Shown: piece by piece, positions 8,747-17,231 of the stretch | How the letters are laid out: the number at the start of each line of letters is the position of its first letter | Position numbering within the stretch: position 1 is the first letter of the stretch | Source of the DNA: Nocardioides massiliensis | Lineage (GTDB): Bacteria > Actinomycetota > Actinomycetes > Propionibacteriales > Nocardioidaceae | Direction of reading: 5' to 3' | Assembly (NCBI RefSeq): GCF_030811215.1 | Contig: NZ_JAUSQM010000001.1 | Span: 992,001-1,056,000 of the forward strand | DNA: 64,000 nt | Made by a program: the position numbers and the translations under genes | The notes under the pieces: model-generated | Database searches by the model: none | What the model was told of the DNA's origin: nothing | Seen by the model: the letters and a program-made list of their open reading frames with translations, nothing else

Positions 8747-9169
8747 TCAGTCGATCGGGACGACCGCGTGCACCGTGGTGCGGGTGCTGCCGCGCTCGGT
8801 CCACCAGCGAGCCGCGAGCGTCTCGACGATCGCCATCCCACGCCCGCTGGTGTCGGTCGGGGCTGCCGGGACACGCCGCGGGCGGCTGCGCACGCGGTCG
8901 GCGGTACCACCGTCGGTGACCGAGATCTGGAGTCCCCGGCGGTTGATCTCCCACGCCACGGTGAGGACGTCACCGGGCAGGGGCTCCGCGTGCCGCACGG
9001 CGTTGCCGACGAGCTCGGAGATGATCAGTCGTGCGTCGTAGGCGAAGTCGTCATCGACGTCGGCGTCCTTGAGCCACGACCGCAGGGCGCGTCGGGCCTC
9101 CGACACCGCGGCGGGTGCGAAGGGGAGTTGCATCGACACCGGCGTGACAGCGCGGGTGGCGGTACCCAT
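8747..9169 (-). CDS. RsbW-like serine kinase / anti-sigma ATP-binding protein
   Basis: A 140-residue HATPase_c_2 protein like RsbW and SpoIIAB. Such proteins bind ATP, phosphorylate an STAS antagonist, and sequester a sigma factor or control another target. The N-box is ARLIISELVGNAVRHA (about residues 50-65), followed by ISVTDGG and a GRGMAIVETLAARW lid/G2 region. ATG 9169 has a strong AAGGAGG ribosome binding site seven bases upstream, which rules out the longer start at 9217. No sigma factor or anti-anti-sigma gene adjoins it. It is therefore an orphan, as is frequent in actinobacteria. Confidence 0.9.
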   Translation of the reverse strand: MGTATRAVTPVSMQLPFAPAAVSEARRALRSWLKDADVDDDFAYDARLIISELVGNAVRHAEPLPGDVLTVAWEINRRGLQISVTDGGTADRVRSRPRRVPAAPTDTSGRGMAIVETLAARWWTERGSTRTTVHAVVPID

Positions 9170-9308
9170 CACAGCCTCCTTGTCGATGTCGGGTCCGGGG
9201 GGAAGAGTCGAGCGCACTGGGAAGGTTCCCGGCCCCTGCAGGCATGAAACTCCGTGCGCCCGCCAGCCGTAGGCAGGATCTCACGGGTCGCGGCCGATGT
9301 GGTGGACC

Positions 9309-10157
9309 TCACGCCGGCGGCCGCTCGTCCTGGGCCACCCCGTAGTGCTCGAGCGCCAGCCGGGGCCGGTCGGTGATCACGGCCTCCACGCCCAGCGAAC
9401 GGCAGAGGTCGAGGTCCTCGGCGGTGTTGACGGTCCAGACGTGCATGCGCAGTCCGTCCCTGGCCATCCGTCGTGCCAGGCGCGGTTGCTCGCGCAACAG
9501 CTCGATGCCCGGCCCGGCGATCCAGTCCTGCTCGCGGATCGCTGCGCTGAACCGCCACGCGTAGGCCTTGTCGAGCAGGAACACCACCTCGACGTCGGGC
9601 GCGAGGCGGCGTACCCGGGTCATCGCCAGCCAGGAGAAGCTCATGACGCGCACCGGCGCGTCCTTGCCGGCCCACCCGAACTCCGCGAGCAGCTCGACCA
9701 GGCGGCGCTCGACGAGTCCGGCGTACCGGGTGGGGTGCTTGGTCTCGATCGCCAGCTCCACCCGTCGGTCGTAGTCGGCGACCGTCTCCATCAGCTTGCG
9801 CAGGGTCAGCACCTTGTGGTGGCTCTCGTCGATCTCCGGTGCCTCGTCGTCGAGGTCGGCCCACGGGTTCTTCCACTGGGCGAAGTCGAGGTCGTCGAGA
9901 TCGGCCAGACGCATCGTCGACACCACGCCGCGCTGCTGCGCCGTACGCCGCAGGTCGCGGTCGTGCACGCAGACCAGGTGGCCGTCGGCGGTGAGCCGCA
10001 CGTCGCACTCCAGCCCCTCGGCACCCTCGTCGAGGGCGGCGAGGTAGGCGCCGAGGGTGTGCTCGGCCTTGACGTGGCTGGAGCCGCGGTGCGCGACCAC
10101 CTGCGGTCGGCGCGACCCGGGCGCACTCGCGCCCCGGCGGCTCAACGCTGCGGCCAT
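9309..10157 (-). CDS. Glycerophosphodiester phosphodiesterase
   Basis: Hydrolyses glycerophosphodiesters such as glycerophosphocholine to glycerol-3-phosphate and an alcohol. The 282-residue protein shows the GDPD signature VVAHRGSS (catalytic His near residue 23), a metal-binding acidic pair in GLECDVRLTADG, and VCVHDRDLRRT. Later come VELAIETKHP and a C-terminal MHVWTVNTAEDL typical of the UgpQ type. There is no signal peptide, so it is probably cytosolic. The gene is divergent from the LLM oxidoreductase, and CAGAAT lies six bases before the ATG at 10157. Confidence 0.94.
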   Translation of the reverse strand: MAAALSRRGASAPGSRRPQVVAHRGSSHVKAEHTLGAYLAALDEGAEGLECDVRLTADGHLVCVHDRDLRRTAQQRGVVSTMRLADLDDLDFAQWKNPWADLDDEAPEIDESHHKVLTLRKLMETVADYDRRVELAIETKHPTRYAGLVERRLVELLAEFGWAGKDAPVRVMSFSWLAMTRVRRLAPDVEVVFLLDKAYAWRFSAAIREQDWIAGPGIELLREQPRLARRMARDGLRMHVWTVNTAEDLDLCRSLGVEAVITDRPRLALEHYGVAQDERPPA

Positions 10158-10269
10158 CCGCCCATTCTGGCATCGCGTACGCCGGGAGCGGGTTAACGTG
10201 CCCGCGGGTCGGACCGTGCGCTCTGCACGTCGGCCCGCACCGACCCGCTCCCACCGTCTGGAGACCTGC

Positions 10270-11133
10270 GTGGAGTTCTACGTCGCCACGGCGTTCACCG
10301 ACCTCGCCGACTGCCTCGTGCTGGCCGAGGCCGCCGAGGAGCTCGGCTACACCGGGATGGGCGTGCCGGACCACGTCGTCAACCTGCACACGCTGTCGAC
10401 GCCGTACCCCTACACCGAGGACGGCTCGCGGCGCTGGCCGGAGTTCACGCCCTGGCCCGACCCGTGGGTGCTGATCGGGGCGATGGCCGCGCGGACGACG
10501 CGACTGCGGTTCGTGACCTCGGTGTATGTCGCGGCCCTGCGCGACCCCTACTCCGTCGCGAAGGCCATCAGCACCGCCGCCGTGATCGGCGGTGGCCGGG
10601 TCGCGCTCGGCGTGGGGGTCGGCTGGAGCAAGGACGAGTTCGCCCTGCTCGGCGCGCCGTTCGCCCAGCGCGGCGCCCGCACCGACGAGATGATCACGCT
10701 GCTGCGCAAGCTGTGGTCCCCGGGCTGGACCGAGCACGACGGCGAGCACTTCCCCACCCCCAAGCTGGAGATGGAGCCGACCCCGCCGCCGATCCCGGTG
10801 TACGCCGGCGGGTGGAGCGAGGCGGCGTACCGACGCGCGGCCCGCAACGACGGGTGGATCGCCGACCTGCTCACCACCGAGCAGGTCGTCGCGGGCATCG
10901 GCCGGATCCGAGAGCTGCGCGCCGAGGCTGGTCGCGCCGACGAACCGCTGACCGTCCTCGCCTCGCTCGCCGACGCCTTCCTCCCCGAGCAGTTCGCCGC
11001 CGCCGCGGAGGCCGGCGTCACCGCCCTCCTCACCATGCCGTGGGCCTACTACCACGGCCGCGACGTCACCCTCGACCAGAAGCTCGACGGGCTCCAACGC
11101 TTCGCCGCCGACAACGGCATCGCCCCCGCCTGA
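10270..11133 (+). CDS. LLM-class F420-dependent oxidoreductase
   Basis: A 287-residue luciferase-like TIM-barrel enzyme. It starts VEFYVATAFTDLADCLVLAEAAEELGYTGMGVPDHV, followed by TTRLRFVTSVYVAALRDPYSVAKAISTAAVIGGGRVALGVGVGWSKDEF, the classic LLM F420 pattern. Members use coenzyme F420 (some FMN) to oxidise or reduce small organics. I chose GTG 10270 because family homology begins there; the frame upstream is not conserved-looking. A family of palindromes separates the stop from the convergent ATPase gene. The substrate is unknown. Confidence 0.93.
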   Translation: MEFYVATAFTDLADCLVLAEAAEELGYTGMGVPDHVVNLHTLSTPYPYTEDGSRRWPEFTPWPDPWVLIGAMAARTTRLRFVTSVYVAALRDPYSVAKAISTAAVIGGGRVALGVGVGWSKDEFALLGAPFAQRGARTDEMITLLRKLWSPGWTEHDGEHFPTPKLEMEPTPPPIPVYAGGWSEAAYRRAARNDGWIADLLTTEQVVAGIGRIRELRAEAGRADEPLTVLASLADAFLPEQFAAAAEAGVTALLTMPWAYYHGRDVTLDQKLDGLQRFAADNGIAPA

Positions 11134-11161
11134 CCCCCGGCGCGAGTCACACCCGCCACAG

Positions 11162-11243
11162 GTTTCGCTACACGTGTAGCGAACTTACGCGACACGCCGA
11201 CTGGAACGCCTACACAGCGGTGAGTTCACTACACGTGTAGTGA
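11162..11243. repeat. Palindromic module, copy 1
   Basis: A perfect 20-bp palindrome TTCGCTACACGTGTAGCGAA occupies 11164-11183. A 25-bp spacer follows (11184-11208, starting CTTACGCGACACGCC). A second perfect 18-bp palindrome, TCACTACACGTGTAGTGA, lies at 11226-11243. The spacer and one palindrome recur at 50101-50161. The module sits between two convergent 3' ends. Confidence 0.8.
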
Positions 11244-11256
11244 TTTCGCTGCCGCC

Positions 11257-12456
11257 TCAGCGCTGTGCCCGGAGGAACTTCCCGAAGTGGGGGACGGTGA
11301 AGGCGACGGTGCCGCGCTCGGCGGAGTAGACGAGTCCCTTCTTGATCAGCCCGTCGCGGGCGGGTGAGAGCGACTGCGGCTTGCGGCCGAGGGTCGTGGC
11401 GATCGCGGCGGTGGCGACCGGGCCGTCGTACGGCGCGTCGGTGCCGCCGCCGAGGTCGGCCATGGCGGCCATGTAGTCGCGCTCGGCCGGGGTGGCGCGG
11501 TCGTAGCGGGCGCCGAAGAACCCGACGGCGAGCTCCGCCTCGGCCTCCGGGGCGGCGGCGTGGACGTCGTCGACGGTGATCGGGTCCTCGAGCGCGGCGT
11601 CCCAGGTGACCTTGCCGTAGGCCTGCACGAAGTAGGGGTAGCCGTCGGTCAGCCGGTAGAGCTCGTCGAGCGCCTCGGGAGTGATCTGCACGCCCTCGGT
11701 CGCGGCAGGCACGGTGAGCGCACGGTCGGCCATCGGCCGTGGGAGCCGGTCGACCGTGACGTAGCGGAAGAGCCGCTCGGCGTACGACTTCGCGGCCGCC
11801 AGCGCGACGGGCAGGTGCGGGAGCCCCGCGCCGACGACGAGCAGCGGCGCACCCTGCTGGCTGATCTCGTGACAGGCACCGCAGAGCGCCGCGAGCTCGG
11901 CAGGCGCGACGTCCTGCATCTCGTCGATGAACAGTGCGATGCCGACCCCGAGGTCGCCGGCGAGCTCGGCGGTGTCGGTGAAGAGCTCGAGCAGGTCGAG
12001 CTCGAGGTCGCCGGAGTCCGCCCGGCCGCGGGCCGCGGTGACGTCGACGGGCGGACGCCAGCGCACCTTCTTGCGCTCCTCCAGCGGCGTCTGCTGGGCG
12101 AACGCGACCAGCACGCCGGCGACGGCGTCGACGTGGTCGGGGTCGCGGTGGCGGTGACCGAGCTCCCGGATCGCCGCGTGGACGGCCTGGGCGATCGGGA
12201 TGCGCAGCGACTGGTCGGGGCGCGCCTCGATCTTCCCGGTCCCCCACGCCCGCTGCACCGCCTGGCCGCGCAGGGCGTTGAGCAGCACCGTCTTGCCGAC
12301 GCCGCGCAGCCCGGACAGCACCATCGACCGCTCGGGTCGCCCGGCGGCGACCCGCTCGAGCGTGACCTCGAACTGCTCGAGCTCGCGGTCGCGACCGGCC
12401 AGCTCGGGCGGGCGCTGGCCGGCGCCTGGGGCGTAGGGGTTCCGGATCGGGTCCAC
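11257..12456 (-). CDS. AAA ATPase, ORC/Cdc6-like
   Basis: A 399-residue P-loop ATPase. Walker A is GLRGVGKT at residues 49-56. Walker B is ALFIDEMQD near residue 180, with a sensor-like LLVVGAGLPHLP. A GYPYFVQAYG segment near residue 280 is typical of archaeal-type STAND/ORC-like ATPases. The C-terminal 90 residues look like a winged helix (LGRKPQSLSPARDGLIKKGLVYSAERGTVAFTVPHF). Similar single genes are widespread in actinobacteria and the partner is unknown. GTG 12456 follows TATCGT by six bases. The gene is flanked downstream by the palindromic module and upstream by a CTAGG palindrome. Confidence 0.87.
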   Translation of the reverse strand: MDPIRNPYAPGAGQRPPELAGRDRELEQFEVTLERVAAGRPERSMVLSGLRGVGKTVLLNALRGQAVQRAWGTGKIEARPDQSLRIPIAQAVHAAIRELGHRHRDPDHVDAVAGVLVAFAQQTPLEERKKVRWRPPVDVTAARGRADSGDLELDLLELFTDTAELAGDLGVGIALFIDEMQDVAPAELAALCGACHEISQQGAPLLVVGAGLPHLPVALAAAKSYAERLFRYVTVDRLPRPMADRALTVPAATEGVQITPEALDELYRLTDGYPYFVQAYGKVTWDAALEDPITVDDVHAAAPEAEAELAVGFFGARYDRATPAERDYMAAMADLGGGTDAPYDGPVATAAIATTLGRKPQSLSPARDGLIKKGLVYSAERGTVAFTVPHFGKFLRAQR

Positions 12457-12462
12457 GATCGG

Positions 12463-12493
12463 ACGATATTCCGGACTCTAGGAACTTCCCTAG
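12463..12493 (-). promoter_or_regulatory. Promoter and palindrome upstream of the ATPase gene
   Basis: TATCGT (12468-12463, minus strand) lies six bases before GTG 12456. An imperfect palindrome CTAGGAACTTCCCTAG (12478-12493) falls where the spacer and -35 would be. It is a possible operator. Confidence 0.45.
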
Positions 12494-12544
12494 ATTGACG
12501 TAGCGAGACCTAGCGGCGTGTCGCGACCGACCGGCTGCCCCGCG

Positions 12545-14143
12545 TCAGCACACGGCGTACGTCGTCCCCCGCTCCTCGCGCATCCAGAGCCGGCCACCGT
12601 CGGTGCGCGCCCCCTCGGAGACCAGCTGCCGCTTGAGGATCTTGTTGGTCGCGGTGATGGGCAGCTCGTCCTCCAGGCGGACGTAGCGCGGCCACGCCTT
12701 GGGCGACAGGTCGGGCTGCTGGGCGAGGAAGTCCTCGAGCTCCTCGGGCGTGAGCGAGGCGCCGTCGTTGAGGACCATCGCGGCCATCACCTCGTCGCCG
12801 ACCTGCTCGCCGCGCACCGCGTAGACCGCGACCCGGTTCAGGGCGGGCAACCGCATGAGCACCCGCTCGATCGGCGCCGCGGCGAGGTTCTCCCCCTGCA
12901 CGCGCATCCAGTCGGCGGTGCGGCCGGCGAGATAGACGAAGCCGTCGGCGTCGCGGTAGGCGAGGTCGCCGCTCCAGTACATCCCGTGTCGCATGCGCTC
13001 CGCGTCCGCGGCCTCGTTGTTGTAGTAGCCGCGGAACCACCCGGCACCCTGGGTGTTGACCAGCTCGCCGATGGCCTCGTCCGGGTTGAGCAGGGCGCCG
13101 TTGTCGTCGAACTCCGCGCGCGGGCACTCCTCGATCGTCTCGGAGTTGTAGACCGCGACCCCTTCGTAGGGCTGCCCGATCGACCCCCGCGGGGTGCCAT
13201 CGACGCGGGTGATGATGATCGCCCCCTCGGTGGAGCCGAAGGCGTCGTACACCTCGCACCCGAACCGGCGGCCGAACTCCTCGATGTCGCGGTCGCGGGC
13301 CTCGTTGCCGAACGCGGCCCGCAGCGGGGTGTCGGCGTCGTCGGGCTGCTCGGGCGTGGCGAGGATGTAGGCGAGCGGGGTGCCGACGTAGTTCATGTAC
13401 GTCGCGCCGTAGTGGCGCACGTCGGCCAGGAAGCGCGACGCGCTGAACGTGGCCACGGCCATCGCGGCCCCGGCGCTCAGGGCCACCGCCCAGCCGGCCA
13501 TCAGGCCGTTGGAGTGGAACATCGGCATCGAGACGTAGCAGACGTCCGCCGGAGTCAGGCCGAACCTCTCCACGAGCATGCTCGGCCCCATGATCAGCAT
13601 GAAGCTGTTCATCTGCACGGCCTTCGGGTCACCCGAGGTGCCGGAGGTGAAGACCAGCGCGAAGGTGTCGAACGGGTCGATCTCCTTCAGCGGCTGCAGC
13701 TCCCCCTCACCCCGGGCGAGCAGCGCCGCGTGCTCGTCGGTGCCGACCTCGATGACGCGGGTGTCGCCGAGGTCGAGCCCGTCGAGCAGCGGCCGGTGCT
13801 CGGCGTCGGTGAGGAGCAGTGCGCAGTTCGAGCGGCGTACGTCAGAGGCCAGGCCCGCGCCGCGCCGGGTGTCGTTGATGCAGCACAGCACGAACCCGCC
13901 GAGTCCGGCGGCGGCGAGCGCGCGGGCCATGTCGGGGGTGTTGCCCAGCAGCGTCCCCACGTGGAGGCGCTCGCCCTCGGTCACCGGCTCGACGGTGCGG
14001 ATGATCCCGTTGGCGAGGGTCGTGGCCTCGGCGAGGTGCTCACGCCAGGTCCACGACCGGTCGCCGTAGAGCAGGGCGGGGGTGTCCTGCTCCAGGCGGC
14101 TGCGCAGGATCTTCTGCAAGGTGTCGGACAACATCATCTCCAT
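12545..14143 (-). CDS. Fatty-acid/acyl-CoA synthetase (FadD family)
   Basis: An ANL-superfamily adenylating enzyme of 532 residues that activates a carboxylic acid through an acyl-AMP and joins it to CoA. The AMP-binding P-loop-like motif is TFALVFTSGTSGDPKAVQ. YDAFGSTEG (A5) follows, then YWSGDLAYRDADGFVYLAGRTADWMRVQGENLAAAPIE (A7/A8) and PITATNKILKR, where the lysine before RQ is the A10 catalytic residue. The family resembles mycobacterial FadD1/FadD17. A paralogue with the same layout lies at 46398-48077 in the alkane cluster. The start is taken at ATG 14143, but MM at 14137/14134 is also possible. Confidence 0.9.
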   Translation of the reverse strand: MEMMLSDTLQKILRSRLEQDTPALLYGDRSWTWREHLAEATTLANGIIRTVEPVTEGERLHVGTLLGNTPDMARALAAAGLGGFVLCCINDTRRGAGLASDVRRSNCALLLTDAEHRPLLDGLDLGDTRVIEVGTDEHAALLARGEGELQPLKEIDPFDTFALVFTSGTSGDPKAVQMNSFMLIMGPSMLVERFGLTPADVCYVSMPMFHSNGLMAGWAVALSAGAAMAVATFSASRFLADVRHYGATYMNYVGTPLAYILATPEQPDDADTPLRAAFGNEARDRDIEEFGRRFGCEVYDAFGSTEGAIIITRVDGTPRGSIGQPYEGVAVYNSETIEECPRAEFDDNGALLNPDEAIGELVNTQGAGWFRGYYNNEAADAERMRHGMYWSGDLAYRDADGFVYLAGRTADWMRVQGENLAAAPIERVLMRLPALNRVAVYAVRGEQVGDEVMAAMVLNDGASLTPEELEDFLAQQPDLSPKAWPRYVRLEDELPITATNKILKRQLVSEGARTDGGRLWMREERGTTYAVC

Positions 14144-14238
14144 CGCTCGCTGGTGTGTGCCGCACGCTGCCACCACCGCACCGGTCGGGACGACGAAACC
14201 TCCCGCTCTCCGGGACGCCGGTGCTGGCCGTGGCGACC

Positions 14239-14244
14239 TAGACT
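14239..14244 (+). promoter_or_regulatory. -10 box of the leaderless Fpg-like gene
   Basis: TAGACT ends seven bases before GTG 14252. Confidence 0.45.
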
Positions 14245-14251
14245 CACCGGT

Positions 14252-15118
14252 GTGCCGGAGCTGCCTGAGGTGGAGGCGCTCGTCGTCGACCTGCGGGGTC
14301 GGCTTGACGGGCGGGCGATCGCGCGGGTCGACCTCGCGACGTTCAGCGCGCTGAAGACCTTCGACCCGCCGCTGCAGGCGGTCCACGGCGCGTTCGTCGA
14401 CGGCGTGCACCGGCACGGCAAGTTCCTCGACATCGAGGCCGGTGGTGTCCACCTCGTGCTCCACCTGGCGCGCGCCGGCTGGATCCGGTGGCGCGACGAG
14501 GTGCCGAAGGTCCCGCCGAAGCCGTCGAACAAGTCACCGCTCGCCGCCCGGATCGTGCTCGACGACGGCTCCGGGCTCGACATCACCGAGGCCGGCACCC
14601 GCAAGAGCCTGGCGATGTATGTCGTCCGCTCCCCCGCCGACGTCGAGGGCATCGCCCGGCTCGGACCCGACCCGCTGTCGGACGACTTCACGCCTGCGAC
14701 CCTCAGCGCGATCCTCGACGCCGCCGGCCGGGCGCAGCTCAAGGGCGTCCTGCGTCAGCAGGGCACGATCGCCGGCATCGGCAACGCCTACTCCGACGAG
14801 ATCCTGCACGTCGCGCGGATGTCGCCCTTCGCCCCGGCTTCCGGCCTCGACGACGAGGCCCGCCAGGTGCTGTACGACGCCATCCGCTCCACCCTCGGCG
14901 ACGCCGTACGCCGCTCTGTGGGCCACGGCGCCGCGGACCTCAAGGGCGAGAAGAAGGCTCACATGGCGGTGCACGGCCGCACCGGCGAGACCTGCCCGGT
15001 CTGCGGCGACGTCGTGCGCGAGGTGTCGTTCGCCGACTCGTCGCTGCAGTACTGCGCCACCTGCCAGACCGGCGGCAAGCCGCTGGCGGACCGGCGCACC
15101 TCGAGGTTCCTCAAGTAG
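14252..15118 (+). CDS. Fpg/Nei family DNA glycosylase
   Basis: A base-excision repair enzyme of 288 residues that removes oxidised bases and nicks the strand. After the initiator the protein begins PELPEVE, the family's catalytic N-terminal proline and glutamate. The helix-two-turn-helix segment includes LKGVLRQQGTIAGIGNAYSDEIL. A C-terminal zinc finger is formed by CPVCGD and YCATCQTGGK, with the GGK strand contacting DNA. The mid-region with AGTRKSL is typical of actinobacterial Fpg/Nei variants. GTG 14252 is fixed by the PELPEVE motif and by TAGACT seven bases upstream. It is divergent from the acyl-CoA synthetase gene. Confidence 0.95.
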   Translation: MPELPEVEALVVDLRGRLDGRAIARVDLATFSALKTFDPPLQAVHGAFVDGVHRHGKFLDIEAGGVHLVLHLARAGWIRWRDEVPKVPPKPSNKSPLAARIVLDDGSGLDITEAGTRKSLAMYVVRSPADVEGIARLGPDPLSDDFTPATLSAILDAAGRAQLKGVLRQQGTIAGIGNAYSDEILHVARMSPFAPASGLDDEARQVLYDAIRSTLGDAVRRSVGHGAADLKGEKKAHMAVHGRTGETCPVCGDVVREVSFADSSLQYCATCQTGGKPLADRRTSRFLK

Positions 15119-15135
15119 CGGCGGCCCAGCCGGGC

Positions 15136-15711
15136 TCAGGCGACCTGGAGCGTGGTCACACAGGTCGGCGCCTCCGCGTCGGTGCTGATCGCGACCTCGC
15201 CGGTGCGTCCCTCGTGGGTCACCTGCAGCGTGCCGCGGATGTCGCGCGGCAGCCAGAGCCCGGCGAAGCCGTTGCCGAAGGTCGTGACGTCCTCGTCGAG
15301 CAGCACCTCACCGGTGCCGTCCTCGACCACCCGCACGTGGACCCGCGCGTCGGCCAGCTCACCCTGGCAGGTGGTCAGCGAGTGGTAGAAGCACTCGTGG
15401 GTGCTGTCGGCGTAGGGCGCGACCGCGACGTAGAACCGGTCCTCGGGCAGAGGTACGGCGACCTCCTCATCACCGGCGGACAGCAGCAGCTCGTCGGCTC
15501 GCACCGAGGCGGTCAGGTCCGCCGGGCGCGCGTCACCGACCAGTCGGTCGAGGTGGTCGACCATCGCGGCGCCGTCCATGCCGTCGAGGCCGTGGACACT
15601 CAGCAGCGACGCCGTCTGCTCGTCACCGGTCCGCTCCGTCTGCTCGCCCGCGCAGGCGCCCAGCGCCACCAGCAGGACCACGACCGCGACCGTCCACAGC
15701 TTCCTCGTCAT
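15136..15711 (-). CDS. CueP-family copper-binding lipoprotein
   Basis: A 191-residue exported protein. A signal peptide with lipobox ALGAC ends at Cys 20 or so, so it should be lipid-anchored on the outer face of the membrane. The body shows RFYVAVAPYADSTHECFYHSLTTCQGEL and a C-terminal PTCVTTLQ. The C-x7-C pair and the late cysteine match the metal-ligand pattern of Salmonella CueP, a periplasmic copper protein. No copper ATPase, CueO-like oxidase or CsoR regulator adjoins it. It probably buffers or delivers copper outside the cell (inference). Confidence 0.88.
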   Translation of the reverse strand: MTRKLWTVAVVVLLVALGACAGEQTERTGDEQTASLLSVHGLDGMDGAAMVDHLDRLVGDARPADLTASVRADELLLSAGDEEVAVPLPEDRFYVAVAPYADSTHECFYHSLTTCQGELADARVHVRVVEDGTGEVLLDEDVTTFGNGFAGLWLPRDIRGTLQVTHEGRTGEVAISTDAEAPTCVTTLQVA

Positions 15712-15774
15712 GACTCCAGCATCGGCGGCGGCACGGTCCCGGGCGAGGGGCTTTGGTCCCGGGGGTCCGGGTCG

Positions 15775-16446
15775 TCAGTAGTCGAACACCGCCGGCAGCG
15801 GGAGGGTCAGCGCGTTCTCGAGCCGGCGCAGGTAGTCGGCTCGGTCGATCTCGACGACGCCCAGACTGGCGAGGTGGGGGGTCTGCCACTGCACGTCGAG
15901 CAGCCGCTGGCCCACGTGCTCGTCGCCGAGCATCTCCACGAGGGCCACCAGGGCGACCTTGGAGGCGTCGCGGACCCGGTGGAACATCGACTCCCCGGCG
16001 AACAGCCCGCCGATCGCTACGCCGTACAACCCGCCCACCAGCTCGCCGTCCTGCCACGCCTCGACCGAGTGCGCCCAGCCGAGCTCGTGCAGGCAGGTGT
16101 AGGCGGCGATGACGTCGTCGTCGATCCACCCACCGTCGCGATCGGGGTCGGCGCACGCGGCGATCACCTCGCCGAAGGCGGTGTCGACCCGGATCTCGAA
16201 GCGTTTGCAGGCCTGGCGCAACGAGCGGCTCGCCCGCAGCCCGTCGAGCGGCAGCACGCCGCGACAGACCGGCGACCACCACAGCATCGGTCCGCCGCGG
16301 CCACCCGGCATGGGGAACAACCCGCTGCGGTACGCCGCCAGGACGGTGCCCGGCTCGAGGTCGGCCCCCCGCCCGACGAGGTCGTCGTCCCACGCGGTCT
16401 CCGGGTCGGGGAAGACCCAGGCGGTGGCGGGAGGTTCGACGGGCAC
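15775..16446 (-). CDS. aat: Leucyl/phenylalanyl-tRNA--protein transferase
   Basis: Adds Leu or Phe from aminoacyl-tRNA to proteins with N-terminal Arg or Lys, marking them for ClpS/ClpAP in the N-degron pathway. The 223-residue protein carries VLAAYRSGLFPM, MLWWSPVCRGVLPL, then GLYGVAIGGLFAGESMFHR and LLDVQWQTPHLASLG, the family signatures. GTG 16446 follows a GAGGGC ribosome binding site. The longer start at 16485 would add residues not typical of the family. It lies downstream of a divergently transcribed EcsC gene. Confidence 0.95.
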   Translation of the reverse strand: MPVEPPATAWVFPDPETAWDDDLVGRGADLEPGTVLAAYRSGLFPMPGGRGGPMLWWSPVCRGVLPLDGLRASRSLRQACKRFEIRVDTAFGEVIAACADPDRDGGWIDDDVIAAYTCLHELGWAHSVEAWQDGELVGGLYGVAIGGLFAGESMFHRVRDASKVALVALVEMLGDEHVGQRLLDVQWQTPHLASLGVVEIDRADYLRRLENALTLPLPAVFDY

Positions 16447-16513
16447 GCCCTCATCGTGGCAGGCGGAGCCTGACGCGTGCCGCACACCACACCCCGGGTT
16501 CGCCGTACGTGCC

Positions 16514-16519
16514 TACGCT
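16514..16519 (+). promoter_or_regulatory. -10 box of the leaderless EcsC gene
   Basis: TACGCT ends seven bases before the ATG at 16527. Confidence 0.45.
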
Positions 16520-16526
16520 TGGCCCC

Positions 16527-17231
16527 ATGCCGAAGAGTCACGGGGTGGCCGGGGTCGTGGGACGACAGCTCGGCCGGCGCGCCTTCCCCCAGGCGCACCG
16601 CTTGGTGCCGGGCATCACCGAGTCGTTCATCTACGAGGCGCTCGACCGCGCCATCCGGGGCGTCGGTCCGCTGACCGGTGCGCGCGCCGCGGCGGAGAAG
16701 GCGCTGCACGACAACGACGGCAACGCCGACCGGGCGATCCTCGATTTGATCAGGAAGCACATGCAGTACGCCGGCGCGCAGGGGTTCGCGACCAACATCG
16801 GTGGTTTGGTCACCGCGGTGGTCTCGATCCCGGTCAACCTCGTGGGCCTCACCGTCATCCAGTCGCGGATGATCGCCGCGATCGCGCACGTGCGCGGCTA
16901 CGACGTCGACGACGGCCGGGTGCGCAACGCCGTCCTCACCTGCCTGATCGGGGAGGACGCGGTGAAGTCCCTGGTGAAGAAGCAGCGCATCCCCGCCCCG
17001 CCGATGGCCCTGGCGACCGCGCCGCGCCACGACCCGGCGCTCGAGGAGACCCTGGCGGGCGAGGTGACCGCGGAGCTGATCACCCGCCTCGCCGGCAAGC
17101 GCGTGGCCAGCACCGTCGGACGACGGGTGCCGGTCGTGGGCGGCGTGGTCGGCGCCGGCACGGACGCGTTGGCGACCTGGCAGGTGGGGCGCTACGCCTC
17201 GCGCGAGCTGTTGCCGCGCGCGCGCCGGTAG
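16527..17231 (+). CDS. EcsC family protein
   Basis: A 234-residue protein of the EcsC type, named after the third gene of the Bacillus ecs ABC-exporter locus, with no defined biochemical role. Visible features are GFATNIGGLVTAVVSIPVNLVGLTVIQSRMIAAIAHVRGYD, a long hydrophobic helical region around residues 85-130, and a glycine-rich C-terminal [27 protein letters not shown] 16527 follows TACGCT by seven bases, so GTG 16509 is less likely. Its last 40 bases overlap the convergent sulfotransferase gene. Confidence 0.87.
   Translation: MPKSHGVAGVVGRQLGRRAFPQAHRLVPGITESFIYEALDRAIRGVGPLTGARAAAEKALHDNDGNADRAILDLIRKHMQYAGAQGFATNIGGLVTAVVSIPVNLVGLTVIQSRMIAAIAHVRGYDVDDGRVRNAVLTCLIGEDAVKSLVKKQRIPAPPMALATAPRHDPALEETLAGEVTAELITRLAGKRVASTVGRRVPVVGGVVGAGTDALATWQVGRYASRELLPRARR

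Noticed and set aside
11257-12456. AAA ATPase as a phage-defence gene
   Set aside because: The fold fits STAND-like ATPases, but there is no effector domain or defence neighbour, and similar genes are widespread housekeeping-like actinobacterial genes.
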